Positions 16,800 to 24,936 are shown, counted from the first letter of the stretch. The stretch is DNA of 64,000 nt from Amorphoplanes digitatis (GCF_014205335.1 NZ_JACHNH010000001.1:62001-126000); one strand, 5' to 3'. A program made the numbers and translations. The notes: a model not told the origin generated them from the sequence alone.

Positions 16800-17953
16800 C
16801 CGTAGCGGAGGCACGACGGCTCGCGGAGAGGTTCGCGGTGCGGGCGGCCGATCATGATCGGGACGGCTCGTTCCCGGCGGACGACTTCGCCGACCTACGC
16901 GGCTCCGGCCTGTTCGGACTGATGGTCCCGGAGCGCCTGGGCGGCGCCGGCGCGGGCTTCGCGGACTACGCGGCGATCGCGTACGAGCTGGCCCGCGGCA
17001 ACGGCGCGACCGCCCTGATCTTCAACATGCACGCGTCGGTCACCGGCGCGCTCAGCGGCGTCACCGACGAGCTGGGCGACGCGCTGGGCCTGCCGCCGGA
17101 GGCGCTCGAGGCCCGCGACCGCTATCTGCGGGCGGCCGCCGAGGGCAGCTGGTACGCGGTGGCGATGAGCGAGCGCGGCGCCGGCTCCCGGCTGTCGCAG
17201 CTGACCACCACGTACGAGCGGACGGCCGAGGGCTTCCACATCAAGGGCGCCAAGACGTTCTGCTCGGGCGCGGGCCACGCGGACGCGTACCTGGTGGCGG
17301 CCCGCAGCGCCGCCGACCCGGCGCAGGTGTCGCAGTTCCTGGTCGCCGCGGGCGACGGGCTGACGGTCGAGCCGACGTGGGACGCGCTCGGCATGCGCGC
17401 GACCGGCTCGCACGACGTGCACGTCGATGTCACAGTGCCGGAGACCGCGCTGCTCGGCGGCGTGGAGGGGCTGGCGGTGGTGATCGCCCAGCTCGCTCCG
17501 CAGTGGATGGTGGCCAGCTACGCGGCCGTGTACGTCGGCGTCGCCCGTGCGGCGATCGACGCGGCGGTCGCGCACGTCAACGCGCGCAACCTGGGCCATC
17601 TCCCGGCCGTGCGGGCCCGGATCGGCCGGGCGGACGCGGCGGTCGCGGCGGCGCACCTGACGGTGATGGAGGCGGCCCGGCGCGTCGACGAGAATCCCGG
17701 CGACACGGCGACGAACCGCTGGGTGTGGCGGGCCAAGCTGGTCGCGGGCACCACCGCCGCCGAGGTCGCCGCGTCGATGCTGGAGGCCGCCGGCACGTCG
17801 GCGATGCGGCGCGGGCATCCGCTGGAGCGCATCTACCGCGACGCCCGGGCCGGCTCCCTGCAACCCGCGACGTCCGACGTGTGCGCGGACTGGCTCGGCG
17901 TCGAGGCGCTCGGAGGTGATCCGGACTCGCAAGGATCGGCCCCGCGGTGGTGA
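16796..17953 (+). CDS. Acyl-CoA-dehydrogenase-fold flavoprotein, probable hydroxylase (agq-like locus)
   Basis: A 385-residue protein with the acyl-CoA dehydrogenase fold: an N-terminal helical domain (ADDFADLRGSGLFGLMVPE), the flavin-contacting strand (YAVAMSERGAGS, TFCSGAGHADAYLVA), the mid-domain (DALGMRATGSHDV) and a C-terminal helical bundle. The catalytic Glu of true dehydrogenases (in YEGT-type motifs) is not seen in the corresponding region (RDARAGSLQPATSD). That suggests the flavin monooxygenase branch (4-HPA 3-monooxygenase large-subunit type), which needs a separate reductase. A hydroxylation step is expected between PKS product and quinone. The GTG overlaps the methyltransferase stop and follows GGATGAGGAG. 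Confidence 0.75.
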   Translation: MTVAEARRLAERFAVRAADHDRDGSFPADDFADLRGSGLFGLMVPERLGGAGAGFADYAAIAYELARGNGATALIFNMHASVTGALSGVTDELGDALGLPPEALEARDRYLRAAAEGSWYAVAMSERGAGSRLSQLTTTYERTAEGFHIKGAKTFCSGAGHADAYLVAARSAADPAQVSQFLVAAGDGLTVEPTWDALGMRATGSHDVHVDVTVPETALLGGVEGLAVVIAQLAPQWMVASYAAVYVGVARAAIDAAVAHVNARNLGHLPAVRARIGRADAAVAAAHLTVMEAARRVDENPGDTATNRWVWRAKLVAGTTAAEVAASMLEAAGTSAMRRGHPLERIYRDARAGSLQPATSDVCADWLGVEALGGDPDSQGSAPRW

Positions 17954-17987
17954 TCCGCGGCGTGCGTAGCGGCACCGGGAGGCACAA

Positions 17988-19055
17988 GTGAAGAGAATCC
18001 GTCCGGCGACGATCGCCGGGCTAGGCACGGCGCTGCCACCGTCGGCGACGCAGAGCGAGTTGTGGGAGAGCTTCTTCTCCGAGCGCTACACGGGCGGCCG
18101 CCGGAGGCTGGCCGAGCGGATCTTCGCCAACTCCGGCGTGCGGACCCGGCAGGCCGCGGTCAGCCCGCTGCTGGAGGACATCTCCGGCTGGTCGACCGAG
18201 CGCCGGATGCGCCGCTATCAGGTCGAGGCCATGCCGCTGGCCAAGGAGGCGGTCGGCCGGGCGCTCACCGAGGCCGGGATCGCCGCCGACGAGCTGGGCC
18301 TGTTCGTGGTCTGCTCCTGCACCGGCTACGCGACACCGGGCATCGACATCCTGCTGGCCCGGGACATGGGCATGTCGGCGTCGCTCCAGCGCCTGTTCGT
18401 CGGGCACATGGGCTGCTACGCCGCGCTGCCCGGCCTGGGCACGGCCGCCGACTTCGTCGCCGGTCGCGGCCGCCCGGCGCTGCTGCTCTGCGCCGAGCTG
18501 ACCAGCCTGCATCTCCAGCCGAGCGATCCGCGGGCGGACATTCAGCAGATCGTCTCCCACGCGCTCTTCTCGGACGCCGCGGCCGCCGTCGTGCTCATTC
18601 CGGCAACGACCCCCGGCGGGTACGCGGTGAGCGACGTCATCGCGCTCACCGACACCACCACGGCCGGGTACATGACCTGGGACGTCACGGACCTCGGCTT
18701 CCGCATGGGCCTCTCGCCGCAGGTGCCTGAGGTGTTGTCGGCGCACGTCCGGGCCATGGTCGACGACCTGCTCGCCCGCAACGGCCTGGCGATCGGCGAC
18801 GTCGACGGCTGGGCCGTGCACCCCGGTGGCCCGAAGATCCTCGACGTGGTCCAGGAGCAGCTCGGGCTGCCGGCCGAGGCGCTGGCCGCCTCCCGTGAGG
18901 TGCTGGCCACCCGCGGCAACTGCTCGTCGCCGACCGTGCTGCTGGTGCTGGACGAGCTCCGGCGCCGCCCGGCGCCGCCGGACCGCGTGGTGATGCTGGC
19001 GTTCGGGCCCGGGCTGACGCTGTATGGCGTCCTGCTGGAGACGCCTAGTGTTTAA
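17988..19055 (+). CDS. agqA: Type III polyketide synthase (alkylresorcinol type)
   Basis: Homodimeric chalcone-synthase-like enzyme that extends a fatty acyl starter with malonyl-CoA and cyclises it to an aromatic lipid. It has 355 residues. The catalytic triad is visible: Cys143 in GHMGCYAALPGL, His278 in WAVHPGGPKILD and Asn311 in ATRGNCSSPT. The GTG start has an excellent GGGAGG upstream. Clustering with a UbiA protein, a UbiG-like methyltransferase and a flavoprotein matches the agq cluster of Actinoplanes missouriensis, which makes alkyl-O-dihydrogeranyl-methoxyhydroquinones (recalled, not searched). The symbol is by this analogy. Starter length cannot be read from sequence. Confidence 0.88.
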   Translation: MKRIRPATIAGLGTALPPSATQSELWESFFSERYTGGRRRLAERIFANSGVRTRQAAVSPLLEDISGWSTERRMRRYQVEAMPLAKEAVGRALTEAGIAADELGLFVVCSCTGYATPGIDILLARDMGMSASLQRLFVGHMGCYAALPGLGTAADFVAGRGRPALLLCAELTSLHLQPSDPRADIQQIVSHALFSDAAAAVVLIPATTPGGYAVSDVIALTDTTTAGYMTWDVTDLGFRMGLSPQVPEVLSAHVRAMVDDLLARNGLAIGDVDGWAVHPGGPKILDVVQEQLGLPAEALAASREVLATRGNCSSPTVLLVLDELRRRPAPPDRVVMLAFGPGLTLYGVLLETPSV

Positions 19056-19058
19056 GGC

Positions 19059-19517
19059 GTGACGGGGGATCGGGCCAGGAGCGTGACCATTTACGGTCTC
19101 GCCGGGGCCATGCTGTTCGCCGGGGTCCTGTGGTTCGTCCGGGCCGCGCCGCAGACGGGCGAGGATCCGGCGGTCACGGCGGGCCGCGCGACCGTCGAGC
19201 GGCTGCTGCCCGACCTGTCCCTCCAGTCGGAGGCGGAGACCATGGTGCTGGGCGCCGGCGTGCGCACCGAGCGCAGCACGTCGGTCAGCGGCGGCTCGTA
19301 CGCGCTGGCGATGCTCTGCGTCGGCGACGGGCAGATCCGGGTCCGGCTCAGCACGCAGGGCGTCGACTCGGGCCGGGCGGTGCGGTGCGGCCAGGCCGAG
19401 CCGCAGCCTGTCGAGCTGACGGTGGGGCTGGCGGACGAGTTCTTCATGGCGGTCTCGGCCGAGACGGCCGGGCCGGCGGTCTTCCGCTGGCGGGTCGTCC
19501 GCACCCGCGCCTACTGA
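19059..19517 (+). CDS. Single-TM extracytoplasmic protein attached to the agq-like operon
   Basis: A 152-residue unknown protein. The N-terminus has one membrane helix (about residues 10-26, IYGLAGAMLFAGVLWFV). The remaining 120 residues are predicted outside and contain two Cys (LCVGDG and VRCGQ), which could form a disulfide. No family is recognised. The GTG is only three bases after the PKS stop with no Shine-Dalgarno sequence, so translation probably depends on coupling to the PKS. This makes it an operon member, possibly handling or sensing the lipid product; that is inference. It converges with the 19546 gene. Confidence 0.7.
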   Translation: MTGDRARSVTIYGLAGAMLFAGVLWFVRAAPQTGEDPAVTAGRATVERLLPDLSLQSEAETMVLGAGVRTERSTSVSGGSYALAMLCVGDGQIRVRLSTQGVDSGRAVRCGQAEPQPVELTVGLADEFFMAVSAETAGPAVFRWRVVRTRAY

Positions 19518-19545
19518 CCGGACGCCCGGCGGCCGTCGCGCGGCG

Positions 19546-20319
19546 TCAGAGCCGGGCCAGGTCCGGCCGGAGGTCCTCGATCGAGACGGTCCGGGGCACC
19601 TTGCGGACGATCTCTCCGCCCCGGTTGACGAGCAGCGCCGCCGCGGTGCCGTCGGGCGGGCCGAACTCGAATCCGGCCCGGAGCTCGCCGGTCGGGTCCC
19701 GGAGCGCGCGGACCGCCGTGCCCTGCGGCTGCGGGGTCGCCCCGGTGGGCGGCGCGCCGCCGGTCTGTCCCGGAGCGGCGCCGGAGACAACCGTCACAAC
19801 GGCGATTTCGGGCTTAACCGCCGCGGCGGTGTCGGCGACCAGCCGGTCGCACTCGCAACCGTCGGTGAGCAGGACCACGGCCGGTAACTGCCCCCGGAGC
19901 GGGACGGTCCGCCCGTCCGCGCCGATCAGCTCGAGCGCGGGCAGCGTGTCGCCCCGGTCGTCGGTCGTGGTGGCGGTGCGCTGGGTCGCGGGCGAGCGGG
20001 CCGGACCGGGCCAGGCGGATGCGAAGAGGCTGGCCACGGTCACCAGGACCGCCATCGAGATGATCAGGACCGGGGCGCGGAGGCTGGCGGCGCCGGCGCG
20101 GCGCAGGGTGCGCATGCCCGGGCGCTCGGCGAACCGCTGCCAGCGGCTCTGCCGCTGGGACCGGCGCAGCTCGTCCCGGACGGCGGTGACCTCGTCAGAC
20201 AGCTCGGAGAGGTCGTCCGGGATGACGATGACGCCCCACTCCTCGGGGAGGTCCGGCAGGCCGTCAGGGGAACCGCCGTCTGGCGGCCAGTTGCCACCGT
20301 TGTCGCTCAAACTGCCCAC
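19546..20319 (-). CDS. Single-TM protein with an extracytoplasmic thioredoxin-like domain
   Basis: A 257-residue protein. An acidic, Pro/Gly-rich cytoplasmic N-terminus (1-65) is followed by one helix (about 80-103, APVLIISMAVLVTVASLFASAW) and an outside domain beginning LPALELIGADGRTVPLRGQLPAVVLLTDGCECD. That strand-then-Cys pattern looks like a peroxiredoxin/TlpA thioredoxin fold, but the motif is CEC rather than CxxC. Later FEFGPPDGTAAALLVNRGGEIV resembles the cis-Pro and final strands. GTG at 20319 follows a GGAGGGT sequence. Function unknown; a redox or metallochaperone role is only a guess. Confidence 0.65.
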   Translation of the reverse strand: MGSLSDNGGNWPPDGGSPDGLPDLPEEWGVIVIPDDLSELSDEVTAVRDELRRSQRQSRWQRFAERPGMRTLRRAGAASLRAPVLIISMAVLVTVASLFASAWPGPARSPATQRTATTTDDRGDTLPALELIGADGRTVPLRGQLPAVVLLTDGCECDRLVADTAAAVKPEIAVVTVVSGAAPGQTGGAPPTGATPQPQGTAVRALRDPTGELRAGFEFGPPDGTAAALLVNRGGEIVRKVPRTVSIEDLRPDLARL

Positions 20320-20466
20320 GATTCACCCTCCCCCCTGCCGACGAGTCTCGCGTGGCCGGGGACCTTCGTCCAGCCTCCCCCACCCGAGGGGCCGACCGCC
20401 AGTGGTGGGCGCTCCCGGTCCCAAGCGATAAGCTTGACCTCGCAAAGGCTTCAGGTCCGGAATTTC

Positions 20467-20516
20467 CGACTCGCTGGTTCGAGTCGTTACGCTGCGATCA
20501 CCCTCGGTTACCGAGG
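20467..20516. other. Two adjacent perfect hairpins upstream of carD
   Basis: CGACTCG (20467-20473) pairs with CGAGTCG (20480-20486) around a 6-base loop. CCTCGG (20502-20507) pairs with CCGAGG (20511-20516) around TTA. Both are in non-coding DNA and neither is followed by a U-tract. Confidence 0.5.
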
Positions 20517-20595
20517 CAGGTCTTCGCTCGCATGTCAAGCGGTAGAAAGACGGCTCACAGGCCCTCTGAGCTGCACTAACAGTCACGGCCGGGGT

Positions 20596-20624
20596 GGGAC
20601 ATCGCTGCCTGAGCGTGTTACCCT
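20596..20624 (+). promoter_or_regulatory. Promoter of carD
   Basis: TACCCT (20619-20624) is a good -10. GGGACA (20596-20601) lies 17 bases upstream as a partial -35. The start would be near 20631, leaving a leader of about 20 bases that includes the AAAGGGG ribosome-binding site. Confidence 0.5.
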
Positions 20625-20651
20625 AGACACAGCGAAAGGGGTTTCGAACCT

Positions 20652-21137
20652 ATGGTTTTCAGTGTCGGCGAGACCGTTGTTTACCCCCACCACGGGGCCG
20701 CACTCATCGAGGCAATCGAGACTAGAACTATCAAGGGCGTGGAGAAGCTTTACCTCGTCCTTCGGGTCGCCCAGGGCGACCTGACGGTCCGCGTGCCCGC
20801 TGAGAACGCCGAGATCGTCGGCGTGCGTGAAGTGGTCGGCGAGGAAGGCCTGGGCAAGGTCTTCGACGTCCTCCGCGCGCCGCACACCGAGGAGCCGACC
20901 AACTGGTCGCGGCGTTACAAGGCCAACCTTGAGAAGCTCGCCTCCGGCAACCCGCTCAAGGTAGCCGAGGTCGTCCGCGACCTCTGGCGTCGCGAGCGTG
21001 AGCGTGGTCTCTCGGCTGGGGAGAAGCGCATGCTCGCCAAGGCCCGCGACATCCTCGTCGGCGAGGTAGCCCTCGCCGAGAAGAGCACCAAGGACGAGGC
21101 GGAAGTTCTCCTCGACAAGGTTCTCACCGAGGCCTGA
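20652..21137 (+). CDS. carD: CarD, RNA polymerase-binding transcription regulator
   Basis: Binds the RNA polymerase beta subunit and stabilises open complexes at rRNA and many other promoters in actinobacteria. It has 161 residues. The N-terminal RNAP-interacting Tudor-like domain (1-65) starts [20 protein letters not shown]. The C-terminal helical DNA-binding domain (about 75-160) contains the conserved [17 protein letters not shown] segment with the Trp that wedges the upstream edge of the bubble. AAAGGGG precedes the ATG. It is followed by ispD and ispF, the usual actinobacterial order. Confidence 0.97.
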   Translation: MVFSVGETVVYPHHGAALIEAIETRTIKGVEKLYLVLRVAQGDLTVRVPAENAEIVGVREVVGEEGLGKVFDVLRAPHTEEPTNWSRRYKANLEKLASGNPLKVAEVVRDLWRRERERGLSAGEKRMLAKARDILVGEVALAEKSTKDEAEVLLDKVLTEA

Positions 21138-21197
21138 CGTTCCCACCACCTCTGTGCACCACCCCCACCTGTGTTATCAGCCGAACAGGACCGCGAC

Positions 21198-21917
21198 GTG
21201 ACCGCGCAGCTTAATGCTCGCGGTGACGTCGCGGTCCTCGTTCCGGCCGCGGGCGCCGGCCTGCGCCTCGGCCCGGGCGGGCCGAAGGCGCTGCGCCTGC
21301 TGGCCGGCGAGCCCCTGCTCGTGCACGCCGTCCGCCGCGTCGCGGCGGCACCTTCCGTGCGCCTGATCATCGTCGCCGCGCCCGCCGCGGACGTCGAGGC
21401 GGTCCGCGCCCTGCTCGCCCCCGTCGCGCCGGTGACCGTCGTCGCCGGCGGCGCCGAGCGCCAGCACTCCGTCGCCGCGGCGCTGGCCGCCGTGCCCGAG
21501 GACGTCGGCGTCGTGCTCGTGCACGACGCCGCCCGCGCACTCACGCCGCCCGAGCTGGTGGAGTCCGTCGCCGCCGCCGTCCGCGGCGGGTGCGCGGCGG
21601 TGATCCCGGTCCTGCCCGTGGTGGACACCATCAAGGAGGTCGGATCCGCCGGCGCCGAGGGGCCGAGCGGGCCGGCCGAGGTGGTGCTCGGCACCGTCGA
21701 CCGAGCCGTGCTGCGCAGCGTGCAGACGCCGCAGGGCTTCCGGCGCGACGTGCTCGCCGCGGCGCACGCCGCCGGGCTGGCCGCGCACACCGACGACGCC
21801 GGGATGGTGGAGAAGGCCGGCATCCCGGTCACCTGCGTGCCCGGGTCCGACCTGGCGATGAAGATCACCCGTCCGCTGGACCTGGTGATCGCCGAGGCGC
21901 TGCTGCACGTAGCCTGA
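21198..21917 (+). CDS. ispD: 2-C-methyl-D-erythritol 4-phosphate cytidylyltransferase
   Basis: MEP-pathway enzyme joining CTP and methylerythritol phosphate on the way to isoprenoids. It has 239 residues. The nucleotide-binding signature [15 protein letters not shown] spans 16-30, VHDAARAL is the family signature in the middle, and [10 protein letters not shown] and TDDAGMVE follow. The GTG at 21198 was chosen over one nine codons upstream (21171) because AGGA lies seven bases before it and the protein then starts close to the first strand. IspF follows with a four-base gap. Isoprenoid supply is also what the UbiA enzyme at 15.2 kb needs. Confidence 0.95.
   Translation: MTAQLNARGDVAVLVPAAGAGLRLGPGGPKALRLLAGEPLLVHAVRRVAAAPSVRLIIVAAPAADVEAVRALLAPVAPVTVVAGGAERQHSVAAALAAVPEDVGVVLVHDAARALTPPELVESVAAAVRGGCAAVIPVLPVVDTIKEVGSAGAEGPSGPAEVVLGTVDRAVLRSVQTPQGFRRDVLAAAHAAGLAAHTDDAGMVEKAGIPVTCVPGSDLAMKITRPLDLVIAEALLHVA
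21910..21915 (+). promoter_or_regulatory. Possible internal -10 (TAGCCT) for leaderless ispF
   Basis: TAGCCT overlaps the last codons of ispD and ends six bases before the ispF GTG. The geometry matches the other leaderless promoters, but here it could be chance since ispF may simply be read from ispD. Confidence 0.35.
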
Positions 21918-21921
21918 CGCG

Positions 21922-22428
21922 GTGAGCCCTCTGAGTCAGCGCGTCGGCATCGGCACGGACGTGCACGCCTTCGATCCCGACCGGGTGTGCTGGGTGGCCG
22001 GCCTCATGTGGCCCGGCGAGTCCGGGCTGTCCGGGCACTCCGACGCCGACGTGGCCGCGCACGCCGCCTGTGACGCGATGCTGAGCGCGGCCGGGCTCGG
22101 CGACCTCGGCAGCAACTTCGGCACCGACGAACCCGAGTGGGCCGGCGCCGCCGGGGTGACCCTGCTCGCCGAGACGGTACGGCGGCTGCGGGTCGGCGGC
22201 TTCGCGGTCGGCAACGTCTCGATCCAGGTCATCGGCAACCGTCCGAAGATCGGCATGCGCCGCGCGGAGGCGCAGCAGATCCTCTCCGAGGCGGTCGGCG
22301 CGCCCGTCACCGTCTCCGGCACGACCACCGACGGGCTGGGCCTTACCGGCCGGGGCGAGGGCCTCGCCGCCATCGCCACCGCGCTCGTCTACGAGATCGC
22401 CACCGACGCCGGGTCGCCGGGAGCCTGA
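21922..22428 (+). CDS. ispF: 2-C-methyl-D-erythritol 2,4-cyclodiphosphate synthase
   Basis: Homotrimeric zinc enzyme that cyclises CDP-methylerythritol phosphate and releases CMP. It has 168 residues. The zinc ligands are Asp13 and His15 in GTDVHAF and His47 in [10 protein letters not shown]. The GDLGSNFG segment replaces the common GDIGxHFP, as in other actinobacteria. The C-terminal [17 protein letters not shown] holds the conserved Thr and the final active-site loop. No good Shine-Dalgarno sequence precedes the GTG; either coupling to ispD or the overlapping TAGCCT promoter could serve. Confidence 0.95.
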   Translation: MSPLSQRVGIGTDVHAFDPDRVCWVAGLMWPGESGLSGHSDADVAAHAACDAMLSAAGLGDLGSNFGTDEPEWAGAAGVTLLAETVRRLRVGGFAVGNVSIQVIGNRPKIGMRRAEAQQILSEAVGAPVTVSGTTTDGLGLTGRGEGLAAIATALVYEIATDAGSPGA

Positions 22429-22461
22429 GGCCCGCACACGCTGAACTCACGGCGGAGGCCC

Positions 22462-22467
22462 TACCCT
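22462..22467 (+). promoter_or_regulatory. -10 element TACCCT, leaderless TPR gene
   Basis: TACCCT ends six bases before the GTG at 22474, which decides that start. It also marks the end of the carD-ispD-ispF unit. Confidence 0.6.
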
Positions 22468-22473
22468 CGATGG

Positions 22474-23559
22474 GTGTCCAGTGAGCCCACGTCCCAGTCC
22501 GAGCCGGAGACCACGCCCGAGGAGTACCGGCAGCGGGCCCTCCTGATGGCCGATCTCGGCCGCTACGACGAGGCGGTGGGCGAGATCGCGGCGGGCCTGT
22601 CGGCCGCGCCGGACGATCCCGCGCTGCTGAGCACCCTGGCCCGGGTGCACGTGATCGCGGAGCAGTCGGCCGACGCGCTGGCCGCCGCCGACCGGGCCGT
22701 CGCCGCCGCGCCCGGGACGGTCGGTCCGCTGGTGGTGCGGGCCATGGCGCTCGCCGACGACCGGAGGTTCGCCGAGGCGGCCCAGGTGGCGATCTCCATC
22801 CTGTCGACCTGGCCCGAGGACCCGTACGCGCAGCGGACCGGCGCGGCGCTGCTCAGCGAGTCGCGCAACGGCCAGGAGGCGCTCAACGCCGCCTGGAACG
22901 GGGTACGGCTGGCGCCGACCGACGCCGAGGCGCACCTGGTGCTGGCCGTGGTCGCCGCCCGGCTGCGGCTCTTCGCCCTGGCGCAGCGCGCCTACAGCGA
23001 GTCCCTCGACCTGGACTCCGTCATCGGCGACGCCCAGCGCGACGTCGGCATCGTCCGGCTCGAGCGGCGGCGCTGGGCGCTGGCCCTGGAGGGCATCGCC
23101 GACGCGGCGATGCCCGTGCCGGCGCCGGCGGATCCGTCGGCGCCCGCGCCCGACGTGAACCTTCCGCGCGGCCCGGTGCTGGACAGCTCGTCGGTCACGC
23201 TCGACGCCTTCCGCCAGGCCGTGCTGTACGGCAGCAACGGCGTGCTGGTCGCCGCGGTGCTCGCCGCCGTGATGACGCTGGCCAGCTCCGGGGTCGCCCG
23301 GATGTGGGCCGGAGTCATCGGCGTCGCGGTGCTGATTGCCGTCGGCTGGTGGCTGGCCCGGGCCCTGCCGGAGCCGATGGGCGCCGCGCTGCACCGCGTC
23401 TCCGGCACCTCGCGCCGGCTCGCCGTCGCCTGCTACGCGATGTTCCTCGCGCCGCTCGGGCTGCTGGGGTTCACGGTGTTCGGCGGGGTGGTGCCGCTGG
23501 TCATCGCGATGGTCCTGGCCGGCATCGCGGAACTCCTGGTGCTGACGCAGCGCACCTGA
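22474..23559 (+). CDS. TPR protein with four C-terminal membrane helices
   Basis: A 361-residue protein of unknown function. Residues about 10-210 form tetratricopeptide-type helical pairs rich in Ala (EEYRQRALLMADLGRYDEAVGEIAAGL; DALAAADRAVAAAPG; AQRAYSESLDLDS). A Pro/Ala linker follows. The last 110 residues have four hydrophobic helices (for example VLVAAVLAAVMTLAS and PLVIAMVLAGIAELLVL). The TPR part would face the cytoplasm and may recruit a partner to the membrane. It is the first gene of the accessory block between ispF and cysS and converges with the ROK regulator gene. Confidence 0.75.
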   Translation: MSSEPTSQSEPETTPEEYRQRALLMADLGRYDEAVGEIAAGLSAAPDDPALLSTLARVHVIAEQSADALAAADRAVAAAPGTVGPLVVRAMALADDRRFAEAAQVAISILSTWPEDPYAQRTGAALLSESRNGQEALNAAWNGVRLAPTDAEAHLVLAVVAARLRLFALAQRAYSESLDLDSVIGDAQRDVGIVRLERRRWALALEGIADAAMPVPAPADPSAPAPDVNLPRGPVLDSSSVTLDAFRQAVLYGSNGVLVAAVLAAVMTLASSGVARMWAGVIGVAVLIAVGWWLARALPEPMGAALHRVSGTSRRLAVACYAMFLAPLGLLGFTVFGGVVPLVIAMVLAGIAELLVLTQRT

Positions 23560-23569
23560 GCACCCGGTC

Positions 23570-24754
23570 TCAGGTCTGGTTGTCGCGGATCGAGGCGATG
23601 AGCGCCTCGCGGACGGCGGTGAGCCCGGCGTCCAGGGCGCCGAGCAGCACGGCGTCGTCGTCGATCGTGGTGACGGCGACGGTGCTCTCCAGCGGGGCGG
23701 CGCGGTGCAGCGCGCCGGTGACCGCGTCGAGCAGGGTCTGCCCGCCGGCCTGTGCGACGGGGCCCGCCAGGACGACGAGCGGCGGGTCGAGCACGGCGAT
23801 CACGGCGGCCAGGCCGACCGCGATCCGGTCGGCCAGGTGCGCGATGAACTCCCCGGCACCCGGGTCGCCCGCGGCGGCGAGGACGACCTCGAGCGGGGTA
23901 CGGCCGGCGACGCCGTGGTCCTGGCCGAGCGCGAGGATGGCCGCGCCGCCGACCAGGTCCTGGAGGTCGACCTTGCGGTGGGTGGAGTCGGGCGCGTACA
24001 GCGGCATGTAGCCGATCTCGCCCGCGCCGCCGCGCGCGCCGCGCAGCAGGGTGCCGCCGATGTCGATAGCCAGGCCGAGGCCCTCCTGGCTCAGCCAGAG
24101 CAGGGCGAAGCCGTCGGCCTCCCGGCCGACGCCGCGGCGGCGCTCGGCGACCGCGGCGAGGTTGACGTCGTTGTCGACGCCGACGTGGGTGCCGAGCGCC
24201 TCGGCGATCTCCGGCACCAGGCCGGCGCGGCCGAAGCCCGGCACGTCGACGTGGTGGATCGTCTCGGCGCCGCCGTCGTAGGAGCCGGCCACGCCGATCT
24301 GCACGTGGCTGACGCGCTCGGCGGGTACGCCGGCCGCCGCCCGCAGCTCGGCGACCACCTCGACCAGGGCGGTCTTGGGGTCGGTGCGCAGGAAGTCGAT
24401 CCGCGACTCGATCCGGGCCCGCACGGCTCCGGTCAGGTCGCAGAGCGCCGCGACGACCGAGGGTGCCCCGCTCGCGCCGATGTCGCGTACGGACACCGCG
24501 GCGGCGTACGCTGCGTCCGGGTTCGCGGCATAGATCTCCGCGTTCGGCCCCGGCCGGCCGCTGTTGTGGCCGACGACGCTGACCAGCCCGGCGTCCGTGA
24601 GCCGGCGCAGCACCTCGGAGATGGTCGGGGTGGACAGCGCGGTGAGCGTGCGCAGGTCGGCGCGGGTGAGCATGCCGGGCTCGAGCAGGTGGGCCAGCGC
24701 CGCGCTCTCGTTCATGGCGCGCAGCAGCTTGGACGATCCCGCCAGTCTCGGCAC
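23570..24754 (-). CDS. ROK-family transcriptional regulator, divergent from chitosanase
   Basis: A 394-residue repressor-type ROK protein. A winged HTH (about residues 15-70, ADLRTLTALSTPTISEVLRRL) precedes a sugar-kinase-like domain (IGVAGSYDGG, DNDVNLAAVAER, GLAIDIGGTLLRGARGGAGEIG). The typical ROK zinc motif CxCGxxGCxE after GEIG is missing, replaced by YMPLYAPDSTHRK, so a zinc-free variant is likely. GTG at 24754 follows GGAGGGGCTCC. A palindrome at 24781-24797 lies at its transcription start, consistent with autoregulation. In Streptomyces lividans the ROK protein CsnR represses the chitosanase gene csnA; the arrangement here suggests the same job. Confidence 0.8.
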   Translation of the reverse strand: MPRLAGSSKLLRAMNESAALAHLLEPGMLTRADLRTLTALSTPTISEVLRRLTDAGLVSVVGHNSGRPGPNAEIYAANPDAAYAAAVSVRDIGASGAPSVVAALCDLTGAVRARIESRIDFLRTDPKTALVEVVAELRAAAGVPAERVSHVQIGVAGSYDGGAETIHHVDVPGFGRAGLVPEIAEALGTHVGVDNDVNLAAVAERRRGVGREADGFALLWLSQEGLGLAIDIGGTLLRGARGGAGEIGYMPLYAPDSTHRKVDLQDLVGGAAILALGQDHGVAGRTPLEVVLAAAGDPGAGEFIAHLADRIAVGLAAVIAVLDPPLVVLAGPVAQAGGQTLLDAVTGALHRAAPLESTVAVTTIDDDAVLLGALDAGLTAVREALIASIRDNQT

Positions 24755-24780
24755 GGAGCCCCTCCAGACGATAGGAAAGT

Positions 24781-24797
24781 CAGCTAACAATTAGCTG
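24781..24797. promoter_or_regulatory. Palindromic operator CAGCTAA-N3-TTAGCTG
   Basis: Perfect 7-bp arms around CAA, lying at the expected transcription start of the ROK gene and just before its leader. Probable autoregulatory site. Confidence 0.65.
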
Positions 24798-24798
24798 G

Positions 24799-24827
24799 AC
24801 GGTAGAGCCGCTCCACTGTGCTGTCAA
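24799..24827 (-). promoter_or_regulatory. Promoter of the ROK regulator gene
   Basis: Read on the minus strand: a consensus TTGACA (24827-24822), a 17-base spacer, and TACCGT (24804-24799). It is the best -35/-10 pair in the window. Confidence 0.75.
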
Positions 24828-24936
24828 TACCTGGTTGCGCTGCGTTCGCCCCTCGAGGTGCGCGGACCCCCCAATGCGGCCCCGACCGCCGGTCATATCG
24901 GTCGCCAAGCGTCGTTAAGCGATCAATCGACGGCTA

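Larger units (their letters stand above)
20320..20651. other. 332-base divergent intergenic region with two hairpins
   Basis: No gene is visible between the thioredoxin-like gene (minus) and carD (plus). It contains two perfect hairpins (20467-20486 and 20502-20516) and the carD promoter and leader at the right end. The hairpins lie well upstream of the carD start site. They could be part of a minus-strand leader or a small RNA; neither can be shown here. Confidence 0.55.

Noticed and set aside
15188-20319. The lipid-quinone locus as a mobile element
   Set aside because: No integrase, transposase, terminal repeats, tRNA target or change in base composition is visible at its borders.
20461-20500. 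GGTTCGAGTCG as the T-arm of a tRNA
   Set aside because: No acceptor, D or anticodon stems can be built around it; it is explained by the 7-bp hairpin.
21171-21197. Upstream GTG of ispD as the start
   Set aside because: It would add nine residues without a ribosome-binding site, whereas AGGA lies seven bases before GTG 21198.
24755-24790. TTG at 24790 as the start of the ROK regulator
   Set aside because: It would place the palindromic operator inside the coding region; GTG 24754 has GGAGGGG just upstream.
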